This document shows positions 47,607-56,400 of a DNA stretch of 64,000 bases, one piece after another (the stretch's first letter is position 1; the number at the start of each line of letters is the position of its first letter). Position numbers and translations under genes: made by a program. The notes beneath the pieces were generated by a model, which did not search any database, was not told the origin of the DNA, and saw only the letters and a list, made by a program, of their open reading frames with translations. Origin of the DNA: Citrobacter koseri ATCC BAA-895 (GTDB lineage: Bacteria; Pseudomonadota; Gammaproteobacteria; Enterobacterales; Enterobacteriaceae); contig NC_009792.1 of assembly GCF_000018045.1 (NCBI RefSeq), forward strand, positions 3,224,001 through 3,288,000, read 5' to 3'.

Positions 47607-48236
47607 TCACCGAGCCAGAATATTTAATGAGTTCAATAATTGAGGATCGAGTGTTTCAGTTGCAGGCGTTGGTAGTCCCTTTGCAATTCGGTAATTTTTT
47701 ATAGACTGCCTTGTGGAGGGCCCCATTATGCCGTCAATATTTCCGTTGTAATAACCGTTGTCCAGCAAAGCGAATTGGACCCGCATGATTAAGCGCTTAC
47801 GCTTCTCTGTACCAGAAGTCAGCCCATTACTTGCACGGTTAGCTTCTGTAGTTCCAACTGAATTCGTAGTAGTAGAATTATTGTCGTTAGAACGAAGCGA
47901 ACGCACAGAAGAGGACGATGAGGAACTTGTTCCTGAACTTGAAGAACCAGATGAGCTTGGTGAGCTGTATGTTTTTGGATAATAAGGAGTGTTGCCACCA
48001 TAGTACCCGCCGCCTGATGATGATCGGTGAGAACTATGGCTCCGATGGGAGCTATGACTGCGATGCCCTGCAATGTAGAATGGAACTTCGGTGTTAAGTG
48101 GTGCTATCACTAAATCATGTTCATTAAGAGTCATACCAGGCAAATCACTTGCTCCGGTAGATGAATCACTTGCCCATACAGAATTATTAAGTGCCAAAAA
48201 TCCCGGAAGTAGAGCAGCAAAATTAAATTTTTTCAT
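47607..48236 (-). CDS. hxsA: HxsA, His-Xaa-Ser repeat peptide precursor
   Basis: A 209-residue exported protein. MKKFNFAALLPGFLALNNSVWA is a signal peptide. Residues 58-70 carry the repeat HRSHSSHRSHSSH, the His-Xaa-Ser signature, followed by a Ser/Gly-rich linker and a C-terminal peptidoglycan-binding-like domain (QFALLDNGYYNGNIDGIMGPSTRQSIKNY). It should be the substrate of the two radical-SAM maturases. ATG 48236 is chosen because it has the signal peptide and overlaps the hxsC stop by 4 bp; the longer upstream reading is not supported. Function in the cell is unknown. Confidence 0.93.
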   Translation of the reverse strand: MKKFNFAALLPGFLALNNSVWASDSSTGASDLPGMTLNEHDLVIAPLNTEVPFYIAGHRSHSSHRSHSSHRSSSGGGYYGGNTPYYPKTYSSPSSSGSSSSGTSSSSSSSVRSLRSNDNNSTTTNSVGTTEANRASNGLTSGTEKRKRLIMRVQFALLDNGYYNGNIDGIMGPSTRQSIKNYRIAKGLPTPATETLDPQLLNSLNILAR

Positions 48237-49345
48237 AAAATTGGTCTCGGTGGTTGATGAAAACGGCCTGTTGAGGAACTGAAATAACCAGCACAGGAAG
48301 ACTTCTGAGTGCATTCATCACATTCTTTCGGATAGTAATTTTTCCAATCAGAGATCGACTGAGCAGCAAGCTCCCAAGCTCTTTCAGGAAGATGACACAA
48401 AGGATAATTAAAAATTGTTAGAGGTATGCCTGACCTGTGTGCAGCGTCTATGGCGGAGGTTATTTTCTCACTATAACTGCTGTGCTCAATGAAGATTGTT
48501 GACCAGTTCTTTCGTGCCCAACCGATAGATTCCAGCCCCATAAGGGAAATCTGATTAATGTTGGAGAACACTCGGCCAACGAACTCTACAATATCATCCA
48601 ATTCTGTATAGTTAGCCAGTGTCGGAATAACTCTAAGTTCGATATTAATCCCTGAGTTTCCTGCATTGATTAAACCCTTAACCGTTTCATTAAATGCGCC
48701 ATCACTCCCTACCAGATGATCATGCACAAGTGGTCTTGATGAGTAGAGCGGGATACCAAAGGTGATTTTGATCTTTTTGCTTCGCTTTGCCATTTCCTGA
48801 GTAAAGTTGATATCAGCAAATTTGCGTCCGTTTGTTAAAACATGCAAAGCAGTATCTGGTGAATTCTCGATGATAAAATCAATGAAGTGAAGGAAATCAT
48901 CTCCATACAGCAAAGGTTCTCCACCGCTGACCCCAACAACTCCATCCAAACCAAATGAAGCTATAGCAAGAGCTGATTGGGTAAGTAGCCAGTCATCATT
49001 TGATTTCTTTGGTGGCTGCGAACAAAACAGACACAAGTTATTGCAGCGTTCCGTTACTAAGACAGTATTATGATTGGCTCTGCGGGACAGAATTACGCGT
49101 ATCATATTGCCATTGTTGATTATCCCAATATCTCCATCTTCAATTGACTCATATAATTCAGTGCTAATAACAGAGAAATCAAAGCATGGTTGAATGGCAT
49201 CATTATTGCCTTCAGCAACTACCAGTAAATTGGGTAAAAAGAATAAAGGGTTCATTGGTTTTTGTTTGCATAACCGATAGAACCCCGTGGGCACATTCTT
49301 TTTTGAAGCAAAATGAAAGATATCGTTCCTAATAACCTCAGACAT
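48233..49345 (-). CDS. hxsC: HxsC, radical-SAM maturase of the His-Xaa-Ser system
   Basis: A 370-residue radical S-adenosylmethionine enzyme. The [4Fe-4S] cluster motif is C101-N-N-L-C105-L-F-C108. GVSGGEPLLYGDDFLHF is the SAM-binding GGEP site. A C-terminal SPASM-type cysteine set (CDECTQKSSCAGYF) would hold a second cluster. With HxsB it is expected to modify the His-Xaa-Ser repeat of HxsA. Start overlaps hxsB by 8 bp. Confidence 0.93.
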   Translation of the reverse strand: MSEVIRNDIFHFASKKNVPTGFYRLCKQKPMNPLFFLPNLLVVAEGNNDAIQPCFDFSVISTELYESIEDGDIGIINNGNMIRVILSRRANHNTVLVTERCNNLCLFCSQPPKKSNDDWLLTQSALAIASFGLDGVVGVSGGEPLLYGDDFLHFIDFIIENSPDTALHVLTNGRKFADINFTQEMAKRSKKIKITFGIPLYSSRPLVHDHLVGSDGAFNETVKGLINAGNSGINIELRVIPTLANYTELDDIVEFVGRVFSNINQISLMGLESIGWARKNWSTIFIEHSSYSEKITSAIDAAHRSGIPLTIFNYPLCHLPERAWELAAQSISDWKNYYPKECDECTQKSSCAGYFSSSTGRFHQPPRPIL

Positions 49346-50726
49346 ATGCCCATCCTTTTAGCATCTCAGCCTTCGGACCACCTTCTGAGATGCAGTTCAT
49401 CAGATACCTAAACATCCCCTTGTGATACTGACAAAACGTTGAACGACTCCTATCACCAACAGGCTCACCCTGTACACTTATGTTCTGGCATGGATCTGCA
49501 CCGCAAAATGGTTGATATGCACATGTATCACAACCTGGCAGAGCAAAATTGAACGATGAACTCAACACTGCGTTATAGTAAGGACTCTTAGAAAATGATA
49601 GCGTTTTAACTTCACCCGCACTGAACTCCGTTTCAGGGTTCACCTTCTGCAACATACGGCTCTCATCGCTACCATATACTCGACCGTCATAATTGAAAAG
49701 AATACTGTTAAGCACGACCCCGCTTGGCGACTTTAAATCCGCATAACCACTAAAGCCGGGATTGAAGATCCTTTTCAGATGAATGGAGGCCGAATGTTCC
49801 ACAACCCTTATCCCTTCATTATTCATCTTAAGGATTTCATCTATCAACGAGGCATAGAAACTGAAGTATTCCCGCATAGAAAATGTGAACGATGCTTTTT
49901 GTGCAAACCCATAGGGACTAACAGGTCGGATAAACATGTCCTTGAGGCCAAGAGACAAGTGAGCCTGGACAATTGATTCAGGATGCCTAATGAGATCTTT
50001 AGTAACTGTAGTAACCGTTGCAACGCGACCAGCGCCTAAAGACCGTTTGATAGCCTCTACCCCTGACACTGTTCTACTGTAAGCAAGCCCATGACCAAGA
50101 ATTCGATTACTGTTGTGAACAACTTCCTCACCATCAAGCGAAACAGAGAACGTTATGTTCCTATCTCTCGTCCATTCAAGCATATCCTCATTCAAGACAG
50201 ACAGGCTTGATGCTACAACCATCTCAAAATCGGTGCTTCCCAGCGTTTCAGCACATTGCTCATAGATAGATTGAATTAAATCGAACCGCAAGAGTGGCTC
50301 TCCACCCTGTATCTCTATCTTGTAAGGTGGTGTCGATAGTTTTTTGATAGTTGAAATGATATCAGGGATGAGAGCGGGATCTAGATCATAACCAGAGGCG
50401 TTCACGGAAGCTCTACTGACCTGACAATACTTGCAGGTATGGTCGCAACGTAATGTGGGCACAATCATGAAAATTGGCCTGACCGCCAGTTCATTCATCA
50501 ATCGTTTTGCAAAAGCAGAACTTAAAGCATAGGGAGTTATAGCCGATGAGATTTCGTTAGTTATAAATAGCTTGCTTTCGAGTGCGTTTGATTGTTCCGC
50601 ATTGATTTGCTCATCAGAAAGATCAAGCAGCTCTTGCTCATCAATGAAGTGATGAAAACCAGCGAGATTGCTTATAAACACCTGTCCATTAGGCAATCTG
50701 TCAAAATTGAATGGCATCAATTCCAT
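49338..50726 (-). CDS. hxsB: HxsB, radical-SAM/SPASM maturase of the His-Xaa-Ser system
   Basis: A 462-residue radical-SAM protein: cluster cysteines C94, C98 and C101 (CDHTCKYC), SAM site EIQGGEPLLRFDLI, and SPASM cysteines in CDTCAYQPFCGADPC. Two radical-SAM maturases acting on one repeat peptide is the defining feature of the Hxs system. Its start overlaps the hxsD stop by 1 bp (TAATG). Confidence 0.93.
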   Translation of the reverse strand: MELMPFNFDRLPNGQVFISNLAGFHHFIDEQELLDLSDEQINAEQSNALESKLFITNEISSAITPYALSSAFAKRLMNELAVRPIFMIVPTLRCDHTCKYCQVSRASVNASGYDLDPALIPDIISTIKKLSTPPYKIEIQGGEPLLRFDLIQSIYEQCAETLGSTDFEMVVASSLSVLNEDMLEWTRDRNITFSVSLDGEEVVHNSNRILGHGLAYSRTVSGVEAIKRSLGAGRVATVTTVTKDLIRHPESIVQAHLSLGLKDMFIRPVSPYGFAQKASFTFSMREYFSFYASLIDEILKMNNEGIRVVEHSASIHLKRIFNPGFSGYADLKSPSGVVLNSILFNYDGRVYGSDESRMLQKVNPETEFSAGEVKTLSFSKSPYYNAVLSSSFNFALPGCDTCAYQPFCGADPCQNISVQGEPVGDRSRSTFCQYHKGMFRYLMNCISEGGPKAEMLKGWAYV

Positions 50727-51004
50727 TACGAAAGCCTTTCATCGACACTGCGAAGCACTTTATGGACAATAGAATCTCTCAACGCCCCTGTTTTATGCTG
50801 TAGTTTTTCTCGCAAAGTGTAATCATTCAGCAGCCTCTCGAATTCATAGAGGCATTCGGGACTATCGTTTTCAAAAGAGATTGTCCAGGAGGATATATCT
50901 TCACAAAGCTTCCATTGAGTAAGAGAAGTCATCCAATACAGGCTATTGCGTATAACCCATTCAGAATAAACATCTTTTTTAAACATCCTTTCGCACATTG
51001 CCAT
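50726..51004 (-). CDS. hxsD: HxsD, small accessory protein of the His-Xaa-Ser system
   Basis: 92 residues with the signature LLNDYTLRE near residues 61-69, the motif used to define HxsD. It is the first gene of the hxs operon. Likely a leader-recognition or chaperone-like partner of the maturases; its exact role is unknown. The start at 51004 lies 33 bp from the palindrome at 51037. Confidence 0.88.
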   Translation of the reverse strand: MAMCERMFKKDVYSEWVIRNSLYWMTSLTQWKLCEDISSWTISFENDSPECLYEFERLLNDYTLREKLQHKTGALRDSIVHKVLRSVDERLS

Positions 51005-51036
51005 TGCCTCACAAAACTAATAATCACAATCAGCAA

Positions 51037-51050
51037 CCGCTTTAAAGCGG
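51037..51050. promoter_or_regulatory. 14-bp palindrome upstream of hxsD
   Basis: CCGCTTTAAAGCGG is a perfect palindrome 33 bp before hxsD. It may be an operator or a small hairpin in the 5' untranslated region. Confidence 0.4.
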
Positions 51051-51198
51051 ATTTTTCCTATGGAAATAAGGATACACCATTTTATTAATATGTTACAGGA
51101 TGTTAGCATCCGAATGGCGATTCCGAAAAATGATGCTGCTTATCCTATGATAATCAATAATGTTTTCTGATTTTCATATGCCGCTTGAACCGGCAAAC

Positions 51199-51275
51199 AG
51201 CTAAGAAGCTAAGAAGCTAAGAAGCTAAGAAGCTAAGAAGCTAAGAAGCTAAGAAGCTAAGAAGCTAAGAAGCTA
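51199..51275. repeat. Octanucleotide tandem repeat AGCTAAGA x9
   Basis: Nine perfect 8-bp units (51199-51270) plus AGCTA. It lies 195 bp before hxsD in a 798-bp non-coding region. Uniform units suggest slippage and variable copy number. Confidence 0.95.
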
Positions 51276-51802
51276 GCATGACGTTAAAACGTATTTATTT
51301 CAAAGAGTTGTTAGTGGCTCATAGTATGAGATGTATCCATTCTGTAATCACAATGCGAAAGGATTCTGTACTGACTTAATCGAAGAAGCGTGGGTCAGTA
51401 GCGTTGACACCATTGATGTCAGGGAAGCCTAAAGTCGATTTCAACCCGTTGAAAAATGGACAGTTGATGATCTGATGTGGTTAGCATAAGGGATTGGTTT
51501 CTTTATGGAAGGAAAAGTATGGCCCCTTCCTTACCAAAAACAGCTTAAACATAACCCACAAGCTAATGCTGCAACAGTATACTTATTGGCCATTAACTCC
51601 CTGATAAATATATATAATCCGTTCAAAAGATAGATTTTAGTTTACTTATGAGAAAGTTTTTCTATTGTAGTTCATCGATGAAAGCGTCGCTGTCAAAGTT
51701 AATTTTTGTTGCTTGAAATGTTGATTTGCTATTATATTTCAATTACCACTACTGATCTCAGAATGAAGTTATTAACTAATACATATAAGCGATGAGGTTT
51801 AA
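51276..51802. other. Non-coding region between octamer repeat and small membrane gene
   Basis: AT-rich sequence with stop-dense frames; no supported gene or RNA recognised. Confidence 0.5.
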
Positions 51803-52207
51803 ATGAATTATCAGCCAACAAAGAAGAGTATTGATATATTATGTTTGGTAATAATAATATTAACTATGGCTGCATTAATTATAATTGTTATAGTAAAGGA
51901 CTCAAAAAACCTACCGATCCCCAAAGAACTGCTACTACTTCCACCTATCATAGCTTCACTTGGAATTATAAGATTTTACAAGAGTCAAGAAAAATTAATC
52001 GAAATTCTATTTGGTATCAGTGGCAGCTTAGCTGCTCTTTCAATGTGTATCGACTCAATATCATTTTTGCCCAACGACTTATTTGCATACTTTATGCAAA
52101 ATAAAGTTGGTTATTTATCCCTTAGTATAATAGCTGCATTATTAGTTGCAAAAACCCTTATTTCTATTGCTGATTACATTACTCCTTCCTCACCTCCTCG
52201 GCCTTAA
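51803..52207 (+). CDS. Small four-helix membrane protein
   Basis: 134 residues with about four membrane segments (ILCLVIIILTMAALIIIVIV, LLLLPPIIASLGIIRF, LFGISGSLAALSMCIDSISF, YLSLSIIAALLVAKTLIS) and short charged loops. It is very AT-rich. No family recognised. It is convergent with the small gene at 52179, overlapping its 3' end by 29 bp. Possible effector or immunity membrane protein; unproven. Confidence 0.55.
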   Translation: MNYQPTKKSIDILCLVIIILTMAALIIIVIVKDSKNLPIPKELLLLPPIIASLGIIRFYKSQEKLIEILFGISGSLAALSMCIDSISFLPNDLFAYFMQNKVGYLSLSIIAALLVAKTLISIADYITPSSPPRP

Positions 52208-52373
52208 ATGGAGATAACAGGAAAGGAAATAGTAATAAATAGATAAAGGGAAAAACCCCACACAATACATTTATTAATTCTCTATTTCCTTTCCAAGATT
52301 GGTCAGTTAATAACAACGTAAAAAATGAGACTAGAGCCATAACCAGAATAACAAACAATAATAGTTTTTTCAT
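52179..52373 (-). CDS. Small two-helix membrane protein, convergent overlap
   Basis: 64 residues with an N-terminal signal-like helix (MKKLLLFVILVMALVSFFTLLL) and a second hydrophobic segment (VLCGVFPFIYLLLFPFLL). AAGGTG sits upstream of ATG 52373. Its 3' end overlaps that of the plus-strand gene, so the two transcripts share antisense sequence. Confidence 0.45.
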   Translation of the reverse strand: MKKLLLFVILVMALVSFFTLLLTDQSWKGNRELINVLCGVFPFIYLLLFPFLLSPFKAEEVRKE

Positions 52374-52591
52374 AATACACCTTTTAGATTTTAATTGTCG
52401 AATAAATAGGGGTGGTTTAATATATTTACTAAGTTATGAATAACACTTGTAATCATGATTGTCAAAAAAGATATAGAATTAAAATTATAAAATATACTTA
52501 TTCGATAGACAAACAATAACTACACATTTAAAATTGTAGTTTCTTTGATGATTAAAAATATTTTTAAGCATAAGTTAAAAAAGGGATTCAA

Positions 52592-53554
52592 ATGCGCAAT
52601 AAAAATTTATACCTTATTGAAGTTATGAGAAGGAAAATATATAACTTTGATGACTACCGAGAAGAATTTAACAACAGGAAAACGTTAATATCATTAGATA
52701 GCAATTGCTGCACAGACCTTCTATGCAAGTACTGGTCAAGCAAATTCGCCAGATTGCATGGCTATGAGATGACAGCAAACTATGCCGCTTTGGAAGGAAA
52801 TTCATCATCATTTGATGATGAAATAAAAAAATACATACATTATTCATATATAACCAAGGATCGACTGGTTAATTATGGATATAAATTCCAGCGTCATGAA
52901 TTTACGAAAAGCTTTTTAGATGCCTTTAATCATCCATCGAAGGATATCCATAATAGTGGAATTCAATTTCTAAAAAAAATATATGAAATGAAAGATGCCA
53001 ACTTGAGAAAAATCATTGAACTCTTCCTAAGTTTTGGTCCCATTTCAAAGCAACATTTGATCAATCCGTTTTTAGTTCACACTGCATTATTTTATGCTTA
53101 CAGAAACAAAAGAGACATAAATAACACTCCTGCTACATTTTTAAAACAACAGCAGTATGATAGTGCAGAGCAAAAGAAAAAACTTAAAATCGCATATAAC
53201 GTTTACATGGATTGTTATATTATTTTTCACACTTTGCACCTTCCATCTGAAATAAAAGAGGCGATTATAACTATGTTAGGTAGGGCAGAGCCTTACATAG
53301 CTGTCCCTTTGGCAACTTTTGATAAAGGAATGATGTTATTCGCAAAGGCCTTTTTTATCATTTACGAAGTGTTTAATAATAACTTTAACAATATTAAAAA
53401 TGATCCTAAACCTAATTTCAAAAAAGATGAAATCCTGAATAAACTTTCGCAGGAAGATATAGCAGTTATACGAAAAGAATGTTATCCCGATGCTGACGAT
53501 AACTGCATCAAAGAAATAGTATATGAATTATTAGTTAATAGATTAATATTCTGA
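52592..53554 (+). CDS. Hypothetical protein, AT-rich cargo
   Basis: A 320-residue soluble protein of unknown family, starting at ATG 52592 after AAAAAGGGATT. The stretch TLISLDSNCCTDLLCKYW (31-48) resembles the opening strand of PIN-like nucleases, but no further acidic residues are placed convincingly. The C-terminus is helical. It stands alone between two small membrane genes and the mob operon. Confidence 0.5.
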   Translation: MRNKNLYLIEVMRRKIYNFDDYREEFNNRKTLISLDSNCCTDLLCKYWSSKFARLHGYEMTANYAALEGNSSSFDDEIKKYIHYSYITKDRLVNYGYKFQRHEFTKSFLDAFNHPSKDIHNSGIQFLKKIYEMKDANLRKIIELFLSFGPISKQHLINPFLVHTALFYAYRNKRDINNTPATFLKQQQYDSAEQKKKLKIAYNVYMDCYIIFHTLHLPSEIKEAIITMLGRAEPYIAVPLATFDKGMMLFAKAFFIIYEVFNNNFNNIKNDPKPNFKKDEILNKLSQEDIAVIRKECYPDADDNCIKEIVYELLVNRLIF

Positions 53555-53744
53555 TTTTTAGAGCAAGGGCTAACTCATCGAAGCGCTACGCTGCTTCTTC
53601 GAGTTCCCCTTGTTTTTCCGCCCTTCGGTTGGAAAAAATTAAAAGCAAAATCAAGACACTGCATTGACATTATTCACATCTATCATATAAATAAATTAAG
53701 CATAAGGAATATGCTTTTATTTAATTATATGAAAAGGAGTTCAT
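53555..53744. other. Candidate oriT region upstream of mobC
   Basis: The 190 bp before mobC contain GAAGC-N8-GCTTC (53579-53596) and a CG-rich stretch ending CCTTCGG, placed where MOBP elements carry the transfer origin. No nick sequence can be named. Confidence 0.35.
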
Positions 53745-54182
53745 ATGTTCGAAAGTAATACTTTTAATAAGATCGTTGTAAGTAAGCATTCCCGTAATGG
53801 AAGCGTTAACGAAGCGAAGCTCTCACACAACCAGCTTCGTTCTCATTGCATCAGTGTCAGATTAAATGATGAAGAGCTAACGCTTCTCAATGAGAAACGA
53901 GGCCGTCATCGTAAAGGCGAGTGGCTTCGCTTATCTTTACTTAATAAACTTCCTGCTGTCGTTCCAGCCATCAATTTTGAAGCCTGGAAAACCCTTGGTG
54001 AGATTTCGCAGAAGCTAAACAAGCTTGTGGCTCATCTTGATAGCAAGAGCTATGAAAGCTCTCTGACGCAAACTGAACTCTTCGCCGTAAAGCGTCAGGT
54101 CTCAGAGCTTCGCTTGCATTTAATTACCGCTGACCTGTGGAGAGCTTCCCATGAAGGGAATGCAAAAAATCCGCAGGGGTAA
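53745..54182 (+). CDS. mobC: MobC-like mobilization protein
   Basis: A 145-residue relaxosome accessory protein. SVRLNDEELTLLNEKRGRHRKGEWLRLSLL (about 39-68) is the ribbon-helix-helix-like DNA-binding region of MobC family members, followed by a helical C-terminus. ATG 53745 has AAGGAG upstream. It overlaps mobA by 32 bp. It should bind oriT and assist the relaxase. The coding sequence is dense in GAAGC/GCTTC motifs. Confidence 0.85.
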   Translation: MFESNTFNKIVVSKHSRNGSVNEAKLSHNQLRSHCISVRLNDEELTLLNEKRGRHRKGEWLRLSLLNKLPAVVPAINFEAWKTLGEISQKLNKLVAHLDSKSYESSLTQTELFAVKRQVSELRLHLITADLWRASHEGNAKNPQG

Positions 54183-55392
54183 GAGCTTCGCTGGTGTCGT
54201 GCTTTACGCATTAAAACCAGCTTCTCATCATAGAAAAGATCCGATAGTGATTGGCGGGAACATGGATGGAAGCGCTGCTGAAGAACTGATAGTTGAATTT
54301 AATACCACAAAAGCGCTTCGCCCGGATGTTGCTAAACCCGTCTGGCACAATTCGCTTCGCTTGCCGAAAAACGAAGCGCTTACAGATGCTCAGTGGTCAG
54401 AGATTGCTGATGATTACATGTCCCGAATGGGCTTCTCTGAAACGCACCTCAGATGCTATGTCCTTCATGATGATGCGGCCGGCCAGCACATCCATATCAT
54501 CGCCAGTCGCATCGAACTCAGTTCGGGGAAGCTCTACTTAGGTAAAAATGAGAACCTTATCAGCACACGTATCATAGAAGAGCTGGAGCAGGACTACCAG
54601 TTAACCAGAACCAAAGGATCGAAAGCATCTCCAGCGGCGCCCTCACCTAAACCGAAGCTCAAAAAATCTCGTAATGAGATGATGATAGAAAAGAGAACTG
54701 GTGAGCTATGCCCAAAAGCAATCATCCAAAACGCCCTTAATGAACTGCTTGGCAGCAGGCAATCTATTGTCGGCTTCGTGCAACAGCTTCTTGCTCAAAG
54801 GATCAAGGCCATCCCAAATATTGCTTTAACAGGGAAAATGAACGGCTTCTCATTCGAATACTGCGGAATTTCTTTCAAGGCATCTCAGCTTGGCAAAGGA
54901 TATTCTTGGCCAGCTTTACAGGGCAAACTCGATTACCAGCCGGAACGCGATAATGGTTTCCTGTTCTCACTGATAAAATCTGTTAGTGAAGCGCCTTGTA
55001 TGTTCATAACTACAGATACTCCTGAAATCACAACAAGAGAGGTTCACAGCCCTATAGAAGCACTTATCCTCGATAACCGAGCTGCTGGTCAGGACGAATA
55101 CACTAACGCTTCTGTAAAGCAGTTTCACTTAGAAGATGGTGCTGGTGCTAAAGAATCGTTAAAAGAAGCCCCCGACCGAAGCTATGCAGTTTCAGCATTC
55201 AGGTGGTTGGAATACATCCCCTACCTCGATTTAATTTATCGTATGTTGAAAAACCTCAAAATACCAACCCTTAAACGCCCTCGAAAACACAAAACCATCA
55301 CTGGCGTGAGAGTGGTAGAGATTATGCCTATCCCCCAAAAAAATCTCATCGAATCAGCACCTCAATCCAGAAGAGCATCGCTTTCGATGTAA
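54151..55392 (+). CDS. mobA: MobA-like MOBP relaxase
   Basis: A 413-residue relaxase. The N-terminal catalytic part has KSFAGVVLYALKP, then GQHIHIIASRI near residue 111, where HxH supplies the metal-binding histidines; tyrosine candidates lie near the N-terminus. The C-terminal 200 residues are basic and poorly conserved. It nicks oriT and would allow mobilization by a helper plasmid, replacing the dead ICE relaxase as a transfer route. Starts at ATG 54151 inside mobC, with GGAGAG upstream. Confidence 0.85.
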   Translation: MKGMQKIRRGKSFAGVVLYALKPASHHRKDPIVIGGNMDGSAAEELIVEFNTTKALRPDVAKPVWHNSLRLPKNEALTDAQWSEIADDYMSRMGFSETHLRCYVLHDDAAGQHIHIIASRIELSSGKLYLGKNENLISTRIIEELEQDYQLTRTKGSKASPAAPSPKPKLKKSRNEMMIEKRTGELCPKAIIQNALNELLGSRQSIVGFVQQLLAQRIKAIPNIALTGKMNGFSFEYCGISFKASQLGKGYSWPALQGKLDYQPERDNGFLFSLIKSVSEAPCMFITTDTPEITTREVHSPIEALILDNRAAGQDEYTNASVKQFHLEDGAGAKESLKEAPDRSYAVSAFRWLEYIPYLDLIYRMLKNLKIPTLKRPRKHKTITGVRVVEIMPIPQKNLIESAPQSRRASLSM

Positions 55393-55441
55393 GGCTGGCA
55401 AACCTTTTTTGATAAATATAGCCCAATGTATTGATCGTTTA

Positions 55442-55502
55442 TACCGATCGATGTTCTAGTGTTGATAGTCCACACCTATCTTTAATTCATAATCGATCGG
55501 TA
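55442..55502. repeat. Inverted repeat TACCGATCGAT with 39-bp spacer
   Basis: TACCGATCGAT (55442-55452) and ATCGATCGGTA (55492-55502) are perfect 11-bp arms in the 310-bp gap between mobA and the next gene. May be a replication, regulatory or recombination site. Confidence 0.5.
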
Positions 55503-55702
55503 CAAGTGATTTGCGTTTCTTACGAACTAAGTCAAAATGTCAATTTACATGAAATCATCTAACGATATGATTTAACTAGTCTATTTACTTATTCATTAGC
55601 TCAAACGCAGGGTTTGAAATGGCAACTACCATCTCAACTGTAAGCCTGGACGGTTTCATACATCACCGAATATGACTTCATCTTGAACACTAAGGAACTT
55701 GT

Positions 55703-56371
55703 ATGAGCATCTCCGCTACAAAAAGCAGGAAGAAAGAAGCTGAAGCTGGTCTTTCTGATGATCCTCGGCAAACGGAAATCACGACACCCAATTTTGTGCT
55801 GTTTGGTGAAACTTTCACATTTATTGAGACTTTCTCTGCCACTATCATTGACTCCGATCCAGGCAATGGTCATATCTGGGTAAAAACCAACACAAGGGAT
55901 GAGAAGCAGATTTCTGACTATGGTATTCCTTTCAGAAGTTCACACACTATCCATAAATACGAACTTCGCCAATATAGTGAGGATGGTTCGTATGATGCAT
56001 ATAAAGATGCGCTTATCGTTAATAAGCAAACGGGTGAACACGAGGTAAACTTAAAAAGAAAAACCATTATTATCCCCGCTTTTCTGACAATGCTATTTCA
56101 TACTGCCTCCACAGCAGCGTATTACAGAGCAATGCCTGTTCCAAAGTTTCTCACCGTTATTTTCATTTTACTTTGTGCTGCTGCACTTATTTCATTTCTC
56201 ACACTACCCTGGGGATTTAAAGACGGCTACATGTGGAGCGACCACAAATACATGTGGTTTACATATCTTTTCTCAAGAGTTGGAAGTTTTATTTGTATCA
56301 ATTTGATGAAAAGAAGAAGCCAGAAATTTGAAAATGAACTTAGAAATCTTATTGAGTCAGTAAAGCGCTAA
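55703..56371 (+). CDS. Hypothetical membrane protein with soluble N-terminal domain
   Basis: 222 residues: an N-terminal soluble region of about 120 residues (PNFVLFGETFTFIETFSATIIDSDPGNGHIWVKT) and two membrane helices (TIIIPAFLTMLFHTASTAAYY and FLTVIFILLCAAALISFLTLPWG). It lies 29 bp before the lipoprotein gene. No family recognised. Confidence 0.6.
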   Translation: MSISATKSRKKEAEAGLSDDPRQTEITTPNFVLFGETFTFIETFSATIIDSDPGNGHIWVKTNTRDEKQISDYGIPFRSSHTIHKYELRQYSEDGSYDAYKDALIVNKQTGEHEVNLKRKTIIIPAFLTMLFHTASTAAYYRAMPVPKFLTVIFILLCAAALISFLTLPWGFKDGYMWSDHKYMWFTYLFSRVGSFICINLMKRRSQKFENELRNLIESVKR

Positions 56372-56400
56372 AATTTAAAAATAAAAAAGGAAAGTGTGGT

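Noticed and set aside
51199..51275. Possible CRISPR array
   Set aside because: The repeats are 8 bp, contiguous and without spacers, so this is a simple tandem repeat.
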